Shown: positions 16,675 through 24,490 of the stretch, piece after piece
Numbering within the stretch: position 1 is the first letter of the stretch
Layout: each line of letters opens with the position of its first letter
From: Natronococcus pandeyae
Lineage (GTDB): Archaea > Halobacteriota > Halobacteria > Halobacteriales > Natrialbaceae
Direction of reading: 5' to 3'
NCBI RefSeq assembly: GCF_008122205.1
Contig: NZ_PHNJ01000007.1
Span: 124,001-188,000, forward strand
Length of the DNA: 64,000 nucleotides
Notes under the pieces: generated by a model
The model's input: the letters and a program-made list of their open reading frames with translations, nothing else
Told to the model about the DNA's origin: nothing
Databases searched by the model: none
Program-made: the position numbers and the translations under genes

Positions 16675-17703
16675 TCAGTCGTCGTCTGCCGCCGAGTGAA
16701 CACTCGCCTGGGACCGTAACTCGGCTGCCATTCCGGGAACGTCCTGGGGATCGACCGCCCCGTGGCGCTCGAGTTCCGCGAGCGACTTCGGGAACTCGCG
16801 GAGGCTCTTGTGCAGTGCGATCCCCGCTTTCGCACCCTGTCCCATCGCGACTGGAATCTGGTTGTGGTCGGGCGTCAGATCGCCGACGGCGAACAGTCCT
16901 TCGACGGACGTTCGTCCGTGATCGTCGACGACGACCGACCCGTCGTCCGCGAGTTCCGCGCCGAGGGACGCCGCCAGGTCGTTGTTGTACTCAGAGCCGT
17001 ACATCGCGAAGCCACCCGTGTACTCGCGAACGGCGCCGTCCTCGAACTCCAGCGCCTCGAGCCAGCCGTCCCCACCGTTTCGGACGCCGGTGACGTCTTC
17101 GTGGACGACGTCGACCGGGTGGTTTTCGAGCAGTATGTCCGTTTCCTCGCTCCAGTCGGGATCGGCGCCCCGCAACAGGAGGTCGACGTCGTCGGTGAAG
17201 TTGAGCATGAGCATCGCAACGGTTGCGGCGCTGTCGCCGTGGCCCATCACGTACACCGGTTCGTCGACGAACACGTACGCGTCGCAGTGGAGGCAGTAAT
17301 GCAATCCGCGTCCGGTCCGGGGCAGCGGTGGGTCGGGTCGACCGTCGGAGAACCCGGTCGCGAGAACGACCCGTTCGGCGAACACCGTTCCCTCGGTCGT
17401 CTCCAGTTCGAACGAACCGTCGCATCGATCGATAGCGGTGACGAACTCCCTGCGATAGTCCGCACCGTACGATCGGATCTGCTCGACGGCCGTCTCGAGG
17501 AACTCGTTTCCGGACACCGATTCGGGAACGCCGATGACGTTGTGCGTCTCCGTCATCATCGCAGCGCGGCCGCCACCGCGGTCGAAAACCGCGGTTTCGT
17601 GCCCGAGTCGCGCCGCGTACAGTGCCGCTGTCAAGCCTGCCGGACCGCCGCCGACGATGGCGACTTCGTAGTGCGTCTCCGTGGTATCAGTGGACGTCGT
17701 CAT
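16675..17703 (-). CDS. Thioredoxin-reductase-like FAD/NAD(P) disulfide oxidoreductase
   Basis: This 342-aa protein has two dinucleotide-binding folds. An N-terminal GGGPAGL motif (residues 18-24) binds FAD, an internal VMGHGDSAATVAM segment fits NAD(P)H, and FAVGDLTPD near the C-terminus completes the FAD site. The redox pair is C137-LH-C140, at the same residue numbers as C137-AT-C140 of the canonical TrxB in this window. The CLHC spacer may shift partner or potential. The gene is divergent from the HxlR regulator, with repeated GTAAC-N3-GTTAC palindromes between them. Likely role: reduction of a thioredoxin-like partner or a disulfide/quinone under stress; the substrate is unproven. Confidence 0.88.
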   Translation of the reverse strand: MTTSTDTTETHYEVAIVGGGPAGLTAALYAARLGHETAVFDRGGGRAAMMTETHNVIGVPESVSGNEFLETAVEQIRSYGADYRREFVTAIDRCDGSFELETTEGTVFAERVVLATGFSDGRPDPPLPRTGRGLHYCLHCDAYVFVDEPVYVMGHGDSAATVAMLMLNFTDDVDLLLRGADPDWSEETDILLENHPVDVVHEDVTGVRNGGDGWLEALEFEDGAVREYTGGFAMYGSEYNNDLAASLGAELADDGSVVVDDHGRTSVEGLFAVGDLTPDHNQIPVAMGQGAKAGIALHKSLREFPKSLAELERHGAVDPQDVPGMAAELRSQASVHSAADDD

Positions 17704-17899
17704 ATGTGGTTACCTCTCGTAACCCAGTTACTCTTGGTTGGTTATAAGCACGAGCCAACCGCCTCGTAACGCGGTTACCGGCCGGTAACCTGAGCCGAGT
17801 ACGACGAGAACGGCACGAATTAGAGAGCGGACGGCAGTCACCCTTCGTAACTAGATTACAATACGTAACTATATGCCGATTCGGCACTAGTACGAGATC
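17704..17899. promoter_or_regulatory. Divergent promoter region with GTAAC-N3-GTTAC operators
   Basis: Between the flavoprotein and HxlR genes lie GGTTACC (17708-17714), GTAAC-CCA-GTTAC (17719-17731), GTAAC-GCG-GTTAC (17766-17778) overlapping a perfect 18-bp palindrome (17773-17790), GTAAC-TAG-ATTAC (17847-17859) and a further GTAAC (17865-17869). The last abuts ACTATATGC, a TATA box 28 bases before the HxlR start at 17900. The minus-strand TATA (TTATAAC, 17741-17747) sits between two sites. This is the expected layout for repression of both genes by the HxlR protein. Confidence 0.7.
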
Positions 17900-18274
17900 A
17901 TGGACGAGCCAACAGAGCAACTCGAAGTGTGGTGTGCGGGGGAAGACTGGTGTCCCATCACGTCCACCGCGACGTTGATCGGCAAGAAGTGGCACACCGT
18001 CGTTCTCCACCGATTGCTCGCCAACGGGCCGCTCGGGTTCAACGCGCTGAAAGAGGAAGTCGGAGGGATTTCGAGCAAAGTCCTCTCGGACGTCCTCGAG
18101 GACCTCGAGGCGAAACGACTGGTCGACAGGGAGATCGTCAGCGAAAAACCGGTTCGCGTCGAGTACTCGCTGACCGAACTCGGCGAATCGCTCGAGTCTG
18201 TTATTCAGGAGATGGCCGCCTGGGGAGAAGAACACCTGATGCCCGCAGCGGACGAGAGTCGCTCGATCACGTGA
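17900..18274 (+). CDS. HxlR-family transcriptional regulator
   Basis: This 124-aa protein is one HxlR winged-helix domain: WCPITSTATLIGKKWHTVVL, then the recognition region FNALKEEVGGISSKVLSDVL, and a wing RVEYSLTELG. HxlR proteins bind palindromes as dimers and often sense electrophiles or redox state through N-terminal cysteines; here C12 and C18 are candidates. Operators overlap its own TATA box, so autoregulation is likely. The divergent flavoprotein is the most probable target. The start ATG at 17900 fits a leaderless mRNA. Confidence 0.92.
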   Translation: MDEPTEQLEVWCAGEDWCPITSTATLIGKKWHTVVLHRLLANGPLGFNALKEEVGGISSKVLSDVLEDLEAKRLVDREIVSEKPVRVEYSLTELGESLESVIQEMAAWGEEHLMPAADESRSIT

Positions 18275-18289
18275 GAGCGCATCGAGCCC

Positions 18290-18373
18290 GTGCCGGCGCT
18301 TCGTTTCCGAACGATCGACGACACCCAGTACCACGTGCATCTCTGGGACGACGTCGACGAAGCTGACGAGTGA
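18290..18373 (+). CDS. Possible 27-aa peptide behind the HxlR gene
   Basis: After the HxlR stop (18272-18274) the same frame reads on without interruption to a TGA at 18373, with a GTG at 18290. The peptide VPALRFRTIDDTQYHVHLW.. is acidic at its end, like haloarchaeal coding DNA. It could be a mini-gene, or a former C-terminal extension cut off by the stop. No homolog is known to me. Confidence 0.25.
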   Translation: MPALRFRTIDDTQYHVHLWDDVDEADE

Positions 18374-18517
18374 TCGTATTCTCTCTGCAACTGGGTCGAC
18401 AGAGAGTGTGAGAGACGACGTTGTCGCGAATCACAGCGTGCTCGTCGTTCAGATCGAACCGTCTGCGGGGTATCTCCCGTTTAACAAAGCCCCCCTGGGT
18501 CGTCCGTCGATCTGCCA

Positions 18518-18934
18518 ATGTCTCGCGTGGACTCGGAGGTCTCGAGCGCGCATCTGCTTGCTCTTATTTGCCTCATCGGGGCTACTATTCTGATCGTAAC
18601 GTGGATGATAATCCCAGGAATGACCCCTTCCGGCGGGGATTCCGTGCCAGAGGACGACGAGTACACGGCCAATTTCGAGGAGAGTGACGACGAGTCTGTA
18701 ACGGATAGAGACGGTGAAACGACAGATCAATCTGAGTCGGCGGAGGAGGGGCCAGACTCGGAGAGCGACGATCCTCCCGAGCGAGATGGCAGTGAGTCGG
18801 CGGACGAGCCTGGCCGAGACGATTACGGGTCGGGTGACGATGACCCGACGAACGCCGATGGCGATCGCGGTCCACCGGATGACGCCGGGCCACCGGACGA
18901 TGCTGGCCCGCCGGACGATGCTGGTCCTCCATGA
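18518..18934 (+). CDS. Single-pass membrane protein with acidic GPPDDA-repeat tail
   Basis: The 138-aa protein has a short N-terminus and one transmembrane helix (about residues 12-34, LLALICLIGATILIVTWMII). The remaining 100 residues are an extremely acidic, probably disordered tail ending in four imperfect GPPDDA repeats. The helix could be a signal anchor with the tail outside, or an uncleaved anchor with the tail inside. The function is unknown. The near-identical 18-base repeats at the 3' end are prone to length change. Confidence 0.65.
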   Translation: MSRVDSEVSSAHLLALICLIGATILIVTWMIIPGMTPSGGDSVPEDDEYTANFEESDDESVTDRDGETTDQSESAEEGPDSESDDPPERDGSESADEPGRDDYGSGDDDPTNADGDRGPPDDAGPPDDAGPPDDAGPP

Positions 18935-19196
18935 CGAGCCGATCGGTGCTCCGTCACTCAGCTGATAGGGCTTGGCGAAGCACGAACCCGGACGGCAGTT
19001 CGCAGGACGGACACGTCCGCCTGTCGAACGGAAATCAGTCCTGCTAGTGTCACCACAAAAAGTGTACCGAGAACCGGACGCAACGGGTCGAAGTACGTCG
19101 TGAGTGCGACGAACAGAGTGAGTAGGAAGACGGTACAGGTCGGACAGCGGACGCCGCGGGTACTGGTTCGACCAGCTACAGGCCTGGTGGAGCGCG
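18935..19196. other. Intergenic stretch with a relic-like minus frame
   Basis: A minus-strand frame ending at 18958 encodes a hydrophobic two-helix segment with a CPTC motif (about 19135-19147), but it has no start codon before running into the next gene out of frame. It may be a decayed gene. Confidence 0.3.
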
Positions 19197-19616
19197 CTAC
19201 TCTCGAGTCTGATCCTCGGCGCCTGGAGTCCGTCGTCGCAAGACCCCTCGCTGCTCCGCACCTTCTGCGAGTTTCGCCCCAAATCCGAACCCGAACAAGA
19301 AGAAGAGCCCGAGAAAGAGGTGAACCGGACTGTCGAACGGCCCAGCAACGGCTTCCAGGTACGTCACCAACGCAATATACGCGAGAAACCCACCAGCGAC
19401 GAAATTATCGAATCGGACGCCCGTGAGCAGTGAGAACACTGCACCGAAGAGGGCGTACAACCCAACGAGAAAGAACATCGCGACCGGTTCCCCGCTGTGG
19501 GTCCCGATCCAGTCGATTATCCATCCCCACAACGGCCGTCCGGGCTCGAAGAGGAGATACGTGACAACGAGTGCGAATATGCCACTCGCCGCCATTTCTC
19601 TGAAACGGGGGTACAT
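19197..19616 (-). CDS. Four-helix membrane protein, unknown function
   Basis: This 139-aa protein has about four hydrophobic helices (residues about 10-25, 45-65, 73-90 and 100-115) and a basic C-terminal tail. A later start at MAASG (19595) is possible. No family is recognised. It is on the same strand as the antiporter gene but is separated from it by about 95 bases and lies downstream. Confidence 0.6.
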   Translation of the reverse strand: MYPRFREMAASGIFALVVTYLLFEPGRPLWGWIIDWIGTHSGEPVAMFFLVGLYALFGAVFSLLTGVRFDNFVAGGFLAYIALVTYLEAVAGPFDSPVHLFLGLFFLFGFGFGAKLAEGAEQRGVLRRRTPGAEDQTRE

Positions 19617-19711
19617 CGGTGCTGGTTACAATAGTTCTCCAGTTGTCATAAATGCCGATGGCGTCCGGGGCGTCGTTGTTCAGCGCGACCGAGTACGTGT
19701 CGTCCCTTCTG

Positions 19712-21427
19712 CTATTCGTCGTCAGGATTCGAGCGTCCCTCATGACCGTCTAACTGGGGTTCGTCGACGTCGATATCGTACGCGTCGATCGCGTCCCTCC
19801 AGAACTCCCGAAACCCCCTCTCTTCGAGCCGCTGGACGTTGCTCTCGCCCGCCTCGACCCGCTCGAGTCGCGCATCGACGGTTTCGAGCAGTCGATCGGC
19901 GTCTTCTCCCTCGACGACGCCTGACTTGATCGCCTCCATGACCGCCTCCTTCTCGCTTTCGAGAACGCGCCGCTCGCCGGCGAGTTCGGCTCGACGCCGG
20001 ACCGACGGATAGCGCTCGAGGAGCTGGGAGATCGCCGTCTCGAGGCGGCGTTTCTCCCAGCCGTACGTTTCGCAAAATTCGACGTAGAGATCGGTCGGGA
20101 GGTCCTCGGTTCGGTGGAGTCGACTCGCGCTCTCGAGCGCCGCGTCGACCCCGCAGAGGCGGGCCGTCAGGAGTCGATAGACCGCGTCGGCCGGCGGTCG
20201 ACGGCCGATCCCGAGGCGCTCGAGCAGCGGGGCGATCGTGAGTCCCTGGACGAGGAGGCTGAACGCCGCGACGCCGAAGACCAGGACGCGGAGCTCTTCT
20301 CGGAGTGCGATCGGGAGATCGGCTGGCAACCCCAGGACGAGCGCGATCGGGATCGACGCGTGCAATCCGCTCCACCCGACCACGTGTTGGGATGACCGCG
20401 AGAGCGGGTCGGCGAGCCACCGATTGGCCACCGTCACGAGCGGATACACGACGACGAACCGGGAGAGCACGACGAGGACGAACGCGACCAGCACGAGTCC
20501 GGCGTTGTCGACGAAGGCGTCGATCGGGGTCTCGAGGCCGATGAGGACGAACAGGAGCGTATTGAGCAGGAACGCGACGGCGCCCCACGTCGTGGCGACC
20601 GTGATCCGCGTCTGCGGATCGAGTGCTTCGGTCTCTCCCCGATCCCCGATGAGCAGTCCGGCGACGACGGCGGCGATGGCGCCGCTCGCGCCCAGCGCGT
20701 CCGCGAGAAAGTACGAGCCGTAGGCCAGGACGACGGTGAGCGTGACGCCGAGCATCGCGTCGTCGGCGACGACCATCGTCCGATAGACGAGGTAGCCGGC
20801 AACGACACCGACCAGAAAGCCGCCGAGGCTCGCTCCCAGGAGTTCGAATCCGATACTCCAGGCCAGGTCCGCAGCGGAAGCGAACTCCGCCGGGGAGATC
20901 CCGCGCTGGAAGGCTTCGGCGACGACCGCGAGGATCGTCGTGAAGACGGCGACGCCCACGCCGTCGTTGAGCAGGCTCTCGCTCTCGACGACGGTCGAGA
21001 GCTGTTTCGGCGCGCCGACGTCTTCGAACACCGCCACCACCGAGACCGCGTCCGTCGGCATGATCATCGCCGCGAACAGCAACGAGTAGCCGAACGCGTA
21101 CCGACCGAGCACGCCGAGAACGAGAATCGAGAGCACGAGTCCGGGGCCGGCGAGCAACACCACCGGAAGGAGGTTTTCCCGCAGGCGCTGCAGGTCGACG
21201 TTCGCGCCGCCCTGGAACAGCAATGCCGGGAGTACGACGAGCAAAATGATCTCCTCAGTGAGACCGATCGTGTGAGGGATTCCGATCACAGAGGCACCGA
21301 AGCCGACGAGCAGCAACGCGATCGTGTACGGGATGTTCGCGATCCTCGAGAGGGCGACGCCGACCGTGGTCGCGACCAGCAGGACGACGACGAGTTCGAC
21401 GAGCACGGTCTCGAGGACGCTCATCAC
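19712..21427 (-). CDS. Na+/H+ antiporter, CPA1/NhaP type
   Basis: This 571-aa protein has 12-13 membrane helices to about residue 400, followed by a cytoplasmic tail of about 170 residues rich in charged helices. The CPA1 ion-site motifs are present: MPTDAVSVVAVFEDVG in TM5 and ESLLNDGVGV in TM6, each with the acidic residue that carries the ion. It exchanges Na+ for H+ across the cytoplasmic membrane, which suits a halophile. The start is one of two adjacent ATGs (21427 or 21424). The gene ends about 95 bases upstream of the small membrane protein gene. Confidence 0.92.
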   Translation of the reverse strand: MMSVLETVLVELVVVLLVATTVGVALSRIANIPYTIALLLVGFGASVIGIPHTIGLTEEIILLVVLPALLFQGGANVDLQRLRENLLPVVLLAGPGLVLSILVLGVLGRYAFGYSLLFAAMIMPTDAVSVVAVFEDVGAPKQLSTVVESESLLNDGVGVAVFTTILAVVAEAFQRGISPAEFASAADLAWSIGFELLGASLGGFLVGVVAGYLVYRTMVVADDAMLGVTLTVVLAYGSYFLADALGASGAIAAVVAGLLIGDRGETEALDPQTRITVATTWGAVAFLLNTLLFVLIGLETPIDAFVDNAGLVLVAFVLVVLSRFVVVYPLVTVANRWLADPLSRSSQHVVGWSGLHASIPIALVLGLPADLPIALREELRVLVFGVAAFSLLVQGLTIAPLLERLGIGRRPPADAVYRLLTARLCGVDAALESASRLHRTEDLPTDLYVEFCETYGWEKRRLETAISQLLERYPSVRRRAELAGERRVLESEKEAVMEAIKSGVVEGEDADRLLETVDARLERVEAGESNVQRLEERGFREFWRDAIDAYDIDVDEPQLDGHEGRSNPDDE

Positions 21428-21675
21428 GGGCAGTATTCCACGAGGCCAGTTAATGGTACCACGGGGGTGCTCGAGAAATACTGCTCGCCGCAGTCCTCGC
21501 GAGCGGAGACGTCTACCTGTCGTCCGGAGTCGAGTACACCGGCTCGAGTGACGATGGGACGGCCGGGGTAATACGAGTCGAGCGCGTCTCGATCCGAATC
21601 GTGAGCTACCGCCGGCGATCCCCAGTGCGAGAACTGTCGGTACTGCTAACGGTGGCGCGATCGTACGTCGGCGCG

Positions 21676-22600
21676 ATGAACGTCCACGAGGCCGTCGACG
21701 TCGGAACGATCGCGCTCAGCGGGGTCCTCCTTCGGGACGAGAAATTCTTCGCACGAAGCCTCGAGTCGCCCCCGCTCGTCGAAGTCGCGGCCGAGACGAC
21801 TGCAGCCGTCGACGGCCTCGATCTGACTCGCGCCGGCCGACACGACGTGACCGTCGAAACCCCGGTCGGAGAATTCGATGCTGCGTACATGCCCTGGCAG
21901 TGGCACGGACCGGAGTACCCGACACTCGTCTATCACCACGGCAGCGGCGAACGACCGTTCGATTTCGGGCGATTCGGTTCGAACTCGTTCCAGCGGTTGT
22001 TCGCCGCGAGCGATCAGAGCGTACCGGCGAATCTCGTCGTCGTCCGGGCGCCCTTCCACGACGGCTCGAACAGGGAGTACGCTCGAGCGATGGGCCAATC
22101 TCGAGAACTTCGTCGGGATGCTGGCCGCCTCAGCCGCGCTGATCGAGGCGCTCGCAAAACGCACGCGAGAGCGAACCGAGGCCCCCGTCGTCGCGTCGGG
22201 AATCAGCCTGGGGGGCTGGGCGATCAACCTCCACCGCGCCTGTTTCGGCGCGGTCGATCGCTACGTCCCGATCTTCGCCGGCGCCGCGCTCGGCGAACTG
22301 TTCGTCTCTTCCGTCTACCGAAAGCTGGCCGGCGAACCGGCTCGCCGGCGACCGGAGCGTCTGCGGGCGGTCCTCGACTTCGAGGAGGCGTTCCGGGCCA
22401 TCGGCGCGGACGACTGCGAACCGCTGCTCGCGCGGTACGACCGGATCATCGAGTTCGACCGACAGCGTCCCAGCTACGACGGGCTGCCGGTCGCGGTCTT
22501 GAACAAGGGCCACGTAACGGGTGCACTCGCGACGACGGCGCTCCGCGAACACGTCGTCCGCGTCCTCACCGACGCCGAGACGACCGTGCCGGACCGTTGA
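21676..22600 (+). pseudogene. Alpha/beta-hydrolase gene with a +1 frameshift
   Basis: The first frame from ATG at 21676 encodes MNVHEAVDVGTIALSG.. through a core with YHHGSGERPFDFG and ends in sense near 22094. The protein then continues one base out of frame as ANLENFVGMLAASAALI, with the nucleophile elbow SGISLGGWA and a normal end at 22600. One surplus base around 22093-22098 (ATGGGCC-AAT) would explain it. The two parts together make a hydrolase of about 307 aa. This is either a true inactivating mutation or a sequencing error. An earlier start at 21601 adds a non-acidic leader. Confidence 0.75.
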
Positions 22601-22612
22601 TATCCTCCACAC

Positions 22613-22633
22613 GGCTAAAGCCGCGGGCTTTCT
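22613..22633 (+). terminator. Possible terminator hairpin
   Basis: AAAGCC-GCG-GGCTTT (22617-22631) lies 16 bases after the hydrolase stop. The T-run after it is short, so termination is only suggested. A similar GGGCTTTCTCC word occurs at about 16632 after the 63-aa gene. Confidence 0.3.
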
Positions 22634-22700
22634 CCTGATATCTCTGTAACCGTCGCCGATCCCGGGATCCGGCGAGCAATCGAGCGGCGCAGCGGACGGA

Positions 22701-23087
22701 TCAGAGGTTCTCGAGGACCTGCTCGAACTGACCGCGGACCTCCTCGCCGATCGAATCGAGCTCCGAATTGCCGGTGACCGCGAGTAGCTCCTCTGGAGCG
22801 ACGGGGCTGACGACGACGTCACCGTCGTCGGCTTCGTAGACGATGACGTTACACGGAAGCAGGGCACCGAGTTCGAGTTCCGCCTCGAGACCCTGGTGTG
22901 CAAGTTCGGGATTGCACGCACCCAGAATTCTGTACTGTCGAAAGCTCTCGCCGAGCTTTTTCTCGAGGGTCGCCTGCACGTCGATATCACAGAGAACGCC
23001 GAACCCGGCGTCTTCGAGTTCGCTGATCGTCCGCTCGACGACGTCGTCGAACTCGCCGTCGACCCGCTTGTTCAGTGTATAGGACAT
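22701..23087 (-). CDS. DUF302 family protein
   Basis: This 128-aa protein starts at the ATG at 23087 (MSYTLNKRVDGEFDDVVE). The DUF302 fold is recognised from FGVLCDIDVQATLEKKLGE, the YRILGACNPELAHQGLE block and LLPCNVIVYE. The family is widespread in redox and sulfur gene neighbourhoods but has no proven activity. Two cysteines (in LCDI and GACNP) and a third in LPCN are in reach of one another. The region just upstream contains GTATTGCGCA, resembling half of the palindrome in the thioredoxin promoter. Confidence 0.85.
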   Translation of the reverse strand: MSYTLNKRVDGEFDDVVERTISELEDAGFGVLCDIDVQATLEKKLGESFRQYRILGACNPELAHQGLEAELELGALLPCNVIVYEADDGDVVVSPVAPEELLAVTGNSELDSIGEEVRGQFEQVLENL

Positions 23088-23242
23088 GCTGCGCAATACA
23101 GCGAGCACGGTCATTACTGTTCGGGTGGCACGTCAATGTCGCTAGCAGAACTGACGGAGTGTGCCTGGGCTAGGCCGACCCCACGTGAACCGCAGGTCGA
23201 TCGAGACAAAGCCTTAGCCGGTACGCGGAGAAGCCAACTCCG

Positions 23243-23884
23243 ATGGTCGATCGACGCACCGTTCGACGGCTCGGTGGCCTGCTGGGATTCGTCCTCGCCG
23301 CCGGACTCGCGTACGCGCTGTACTGGCGGAAGAACCCGTCCCCGTGTCCGTACTCGCAGCGGGTCTGGATCGATCTCCCCAGACCGGTCCTCACACGGTC
23401 CCGGTTACGTAAACTGCTCGCACCGCAGCCAGGCGAGCGCGTCCTCGAAGTCGGGCCGGGAACGGGCTACTACACGCCGTCCGTCGCGCAACAACTCGAG
23501 CCGGACGGCACGGTACACGCGCTCGACGTTCAGCGACCGATGCTCGAGCAGACGCGCGCCCGGGCGAGCGCTGAAGGAAGCAAGAATGTGGTCCCGGTCC
23601 AGGCCGACGCACAGGCGCTGCCGTATCCCGACGACGCGTTCGACGCCGCGTATCTGACCGTCGTCCTCGGCGAAGTCCCCGACCAGGACCAGGCGCTCTC
23701 CGAACTCCACCGCGTGCTGAAACCCGGCGGCCGGCTCGTCGTCGGCGAACTGCTTCCCGACCCCCACTTCGTCACCCTCGAGACGCTCCACCAGCGGGCC
23801 GAACGGCAGGGACTCGAGTTCGACGACTACGTCGGCACTCGATTCGGCTACATCGGTCGCCTTCACGTTCCGGATGGACGATGA
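23243..23884 (+). CDS. Membrane-anchored class I SAM methyltransferase
   Basis: The 213-aa protein has an N-terminal hydrophobic helix (about residues 10-27) followed by a Rossmann methyltransferase domain. Visible are motif I LEVGPGTGYYTP, the acidic ligand in HALDVQRPML, DAQALPYPDDAFD and VLKPGGRLVVGE. The architecture matches UbiE/Methyltransf_11-type enzymes, but the membrane anchor suggests a lipophilic substrate such as a quinone or lipid. It lies between DUF302 and trxA; co-regulation is uncertain. Confidence 0.85.
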   Translation: MVDRRTVRRLGGLLGFVLAAGLAYALYWRKNPSPCPYSQRVWIDLPRPVLTRSRLRKLLAPQPGERVLEVGPGTGYYTPSVAQQLEPDGTVHALDVQRPMLEQTRARASAEGSKNVVPVQADAQALPYPDDAFDAAYLTVVLGEVPDQDQALSELHRVLKPGGRLVVGELLPDPHFVTLETLHQRAERQGLEFDDYVGTRFGYIGRLHVPDGR

Positions 23885-24075
23885 CCGGATAGTCGCGGAT
23901 ACATTTGTGCCAATTTTGGGATATTGTATGCGGATGTCGAAAAGTAGTTTCGTCGACGCCGTCCACTGGAGAACCCGATATTTCGTCTCCAGACGCTATT
24001 TGCAGACAGTAGCCATCTCGACTGACCGCACAGTGGATACATCGATTCCGCCTCCGCTCTATTCCCTCCTGTATC

Positions 24076-24089
24076 GTATTGTGCAATAC
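24076..24089 (+). promoter_or_regulatory. Palindrome GTATTGTGCAATAC upstream of trxA
   Basis: A perfect 14-bp palindrome ends about 9 bases before the TATA-like TCTTAAAC (centred near 24103), which itself is 28 bases before the trxA start. A site just upstream of BRE/TATA is typical of an archaeal activator. A related word is upstream of the DUF302 gene. Confidence 0.55.
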
Positions 24090-24130
24090 ATACAAAACTC
24101 TTAAACGCCTTCGGCCCGTACGGTGAAGTG

Positions 24131-24490
24131 ATGGCAACCGAAGCACCCGACGGACCGAACGCACAGTCGATCGACGAACCCGTCCACATCGAGAGCGCAA
24201 ACCACCTCGAGCGCGTCGTCGACGAGCACGACGTCGTACTCGTGGACTTCTACGCCGATTGGTGTGGGCCGTGCCAGATGCTCGAGCCCGTACTCGAGGG
24301 GCTGGCGGGCGAAACGAATGCCGTGATCGCGAAGGTCGACGTCGACCAGCACCAGCCGCTGGCCGGCGAGTACGGCGTCCGCGGCGTTCCGACGCTCGTG
24401 CTCTTCGCGGGCGGCGAGCAAGTCGAACAGCACACCGGCGTCCTGCCGGCGGACCGACTTCGCGACCTGATCGAAGGATACACCGACTGA
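24131..24490 (+). CDS. trxA: Thioredoxin
   Basis: The 119-aa protein carries the active site WCGPC (C45, C48), the VDVDQHQ strand, and cis-proline VPT at about residue 80, all classical for thioredoxin. An extra N-terminal segment of about 20 residues precedes the fold. It reduces protein disulfides in the cytoplasm and is recharged by TrxB encoded immediately downstream. The ATG at 24131 is preferred over the GTG three bases earlier because of the TATA position. Confidence 0.93.
   Translation: MATEAPDGPNAQSIDEPVHIESANHLERVVDEHDVVLVDFYADWCGPCQMLEPVLEGLAGETNAVIAKVDVDQHQPLAGEYGVRGVPTLVLFAGGEQVEQHTGVLPADRLRDLIEGYTD

Noticed and set aside
18958-19200. Hydrophobic minus-strand frame with CPTC
   Set aside because: No start codon in frame; kept only as a possible relic.
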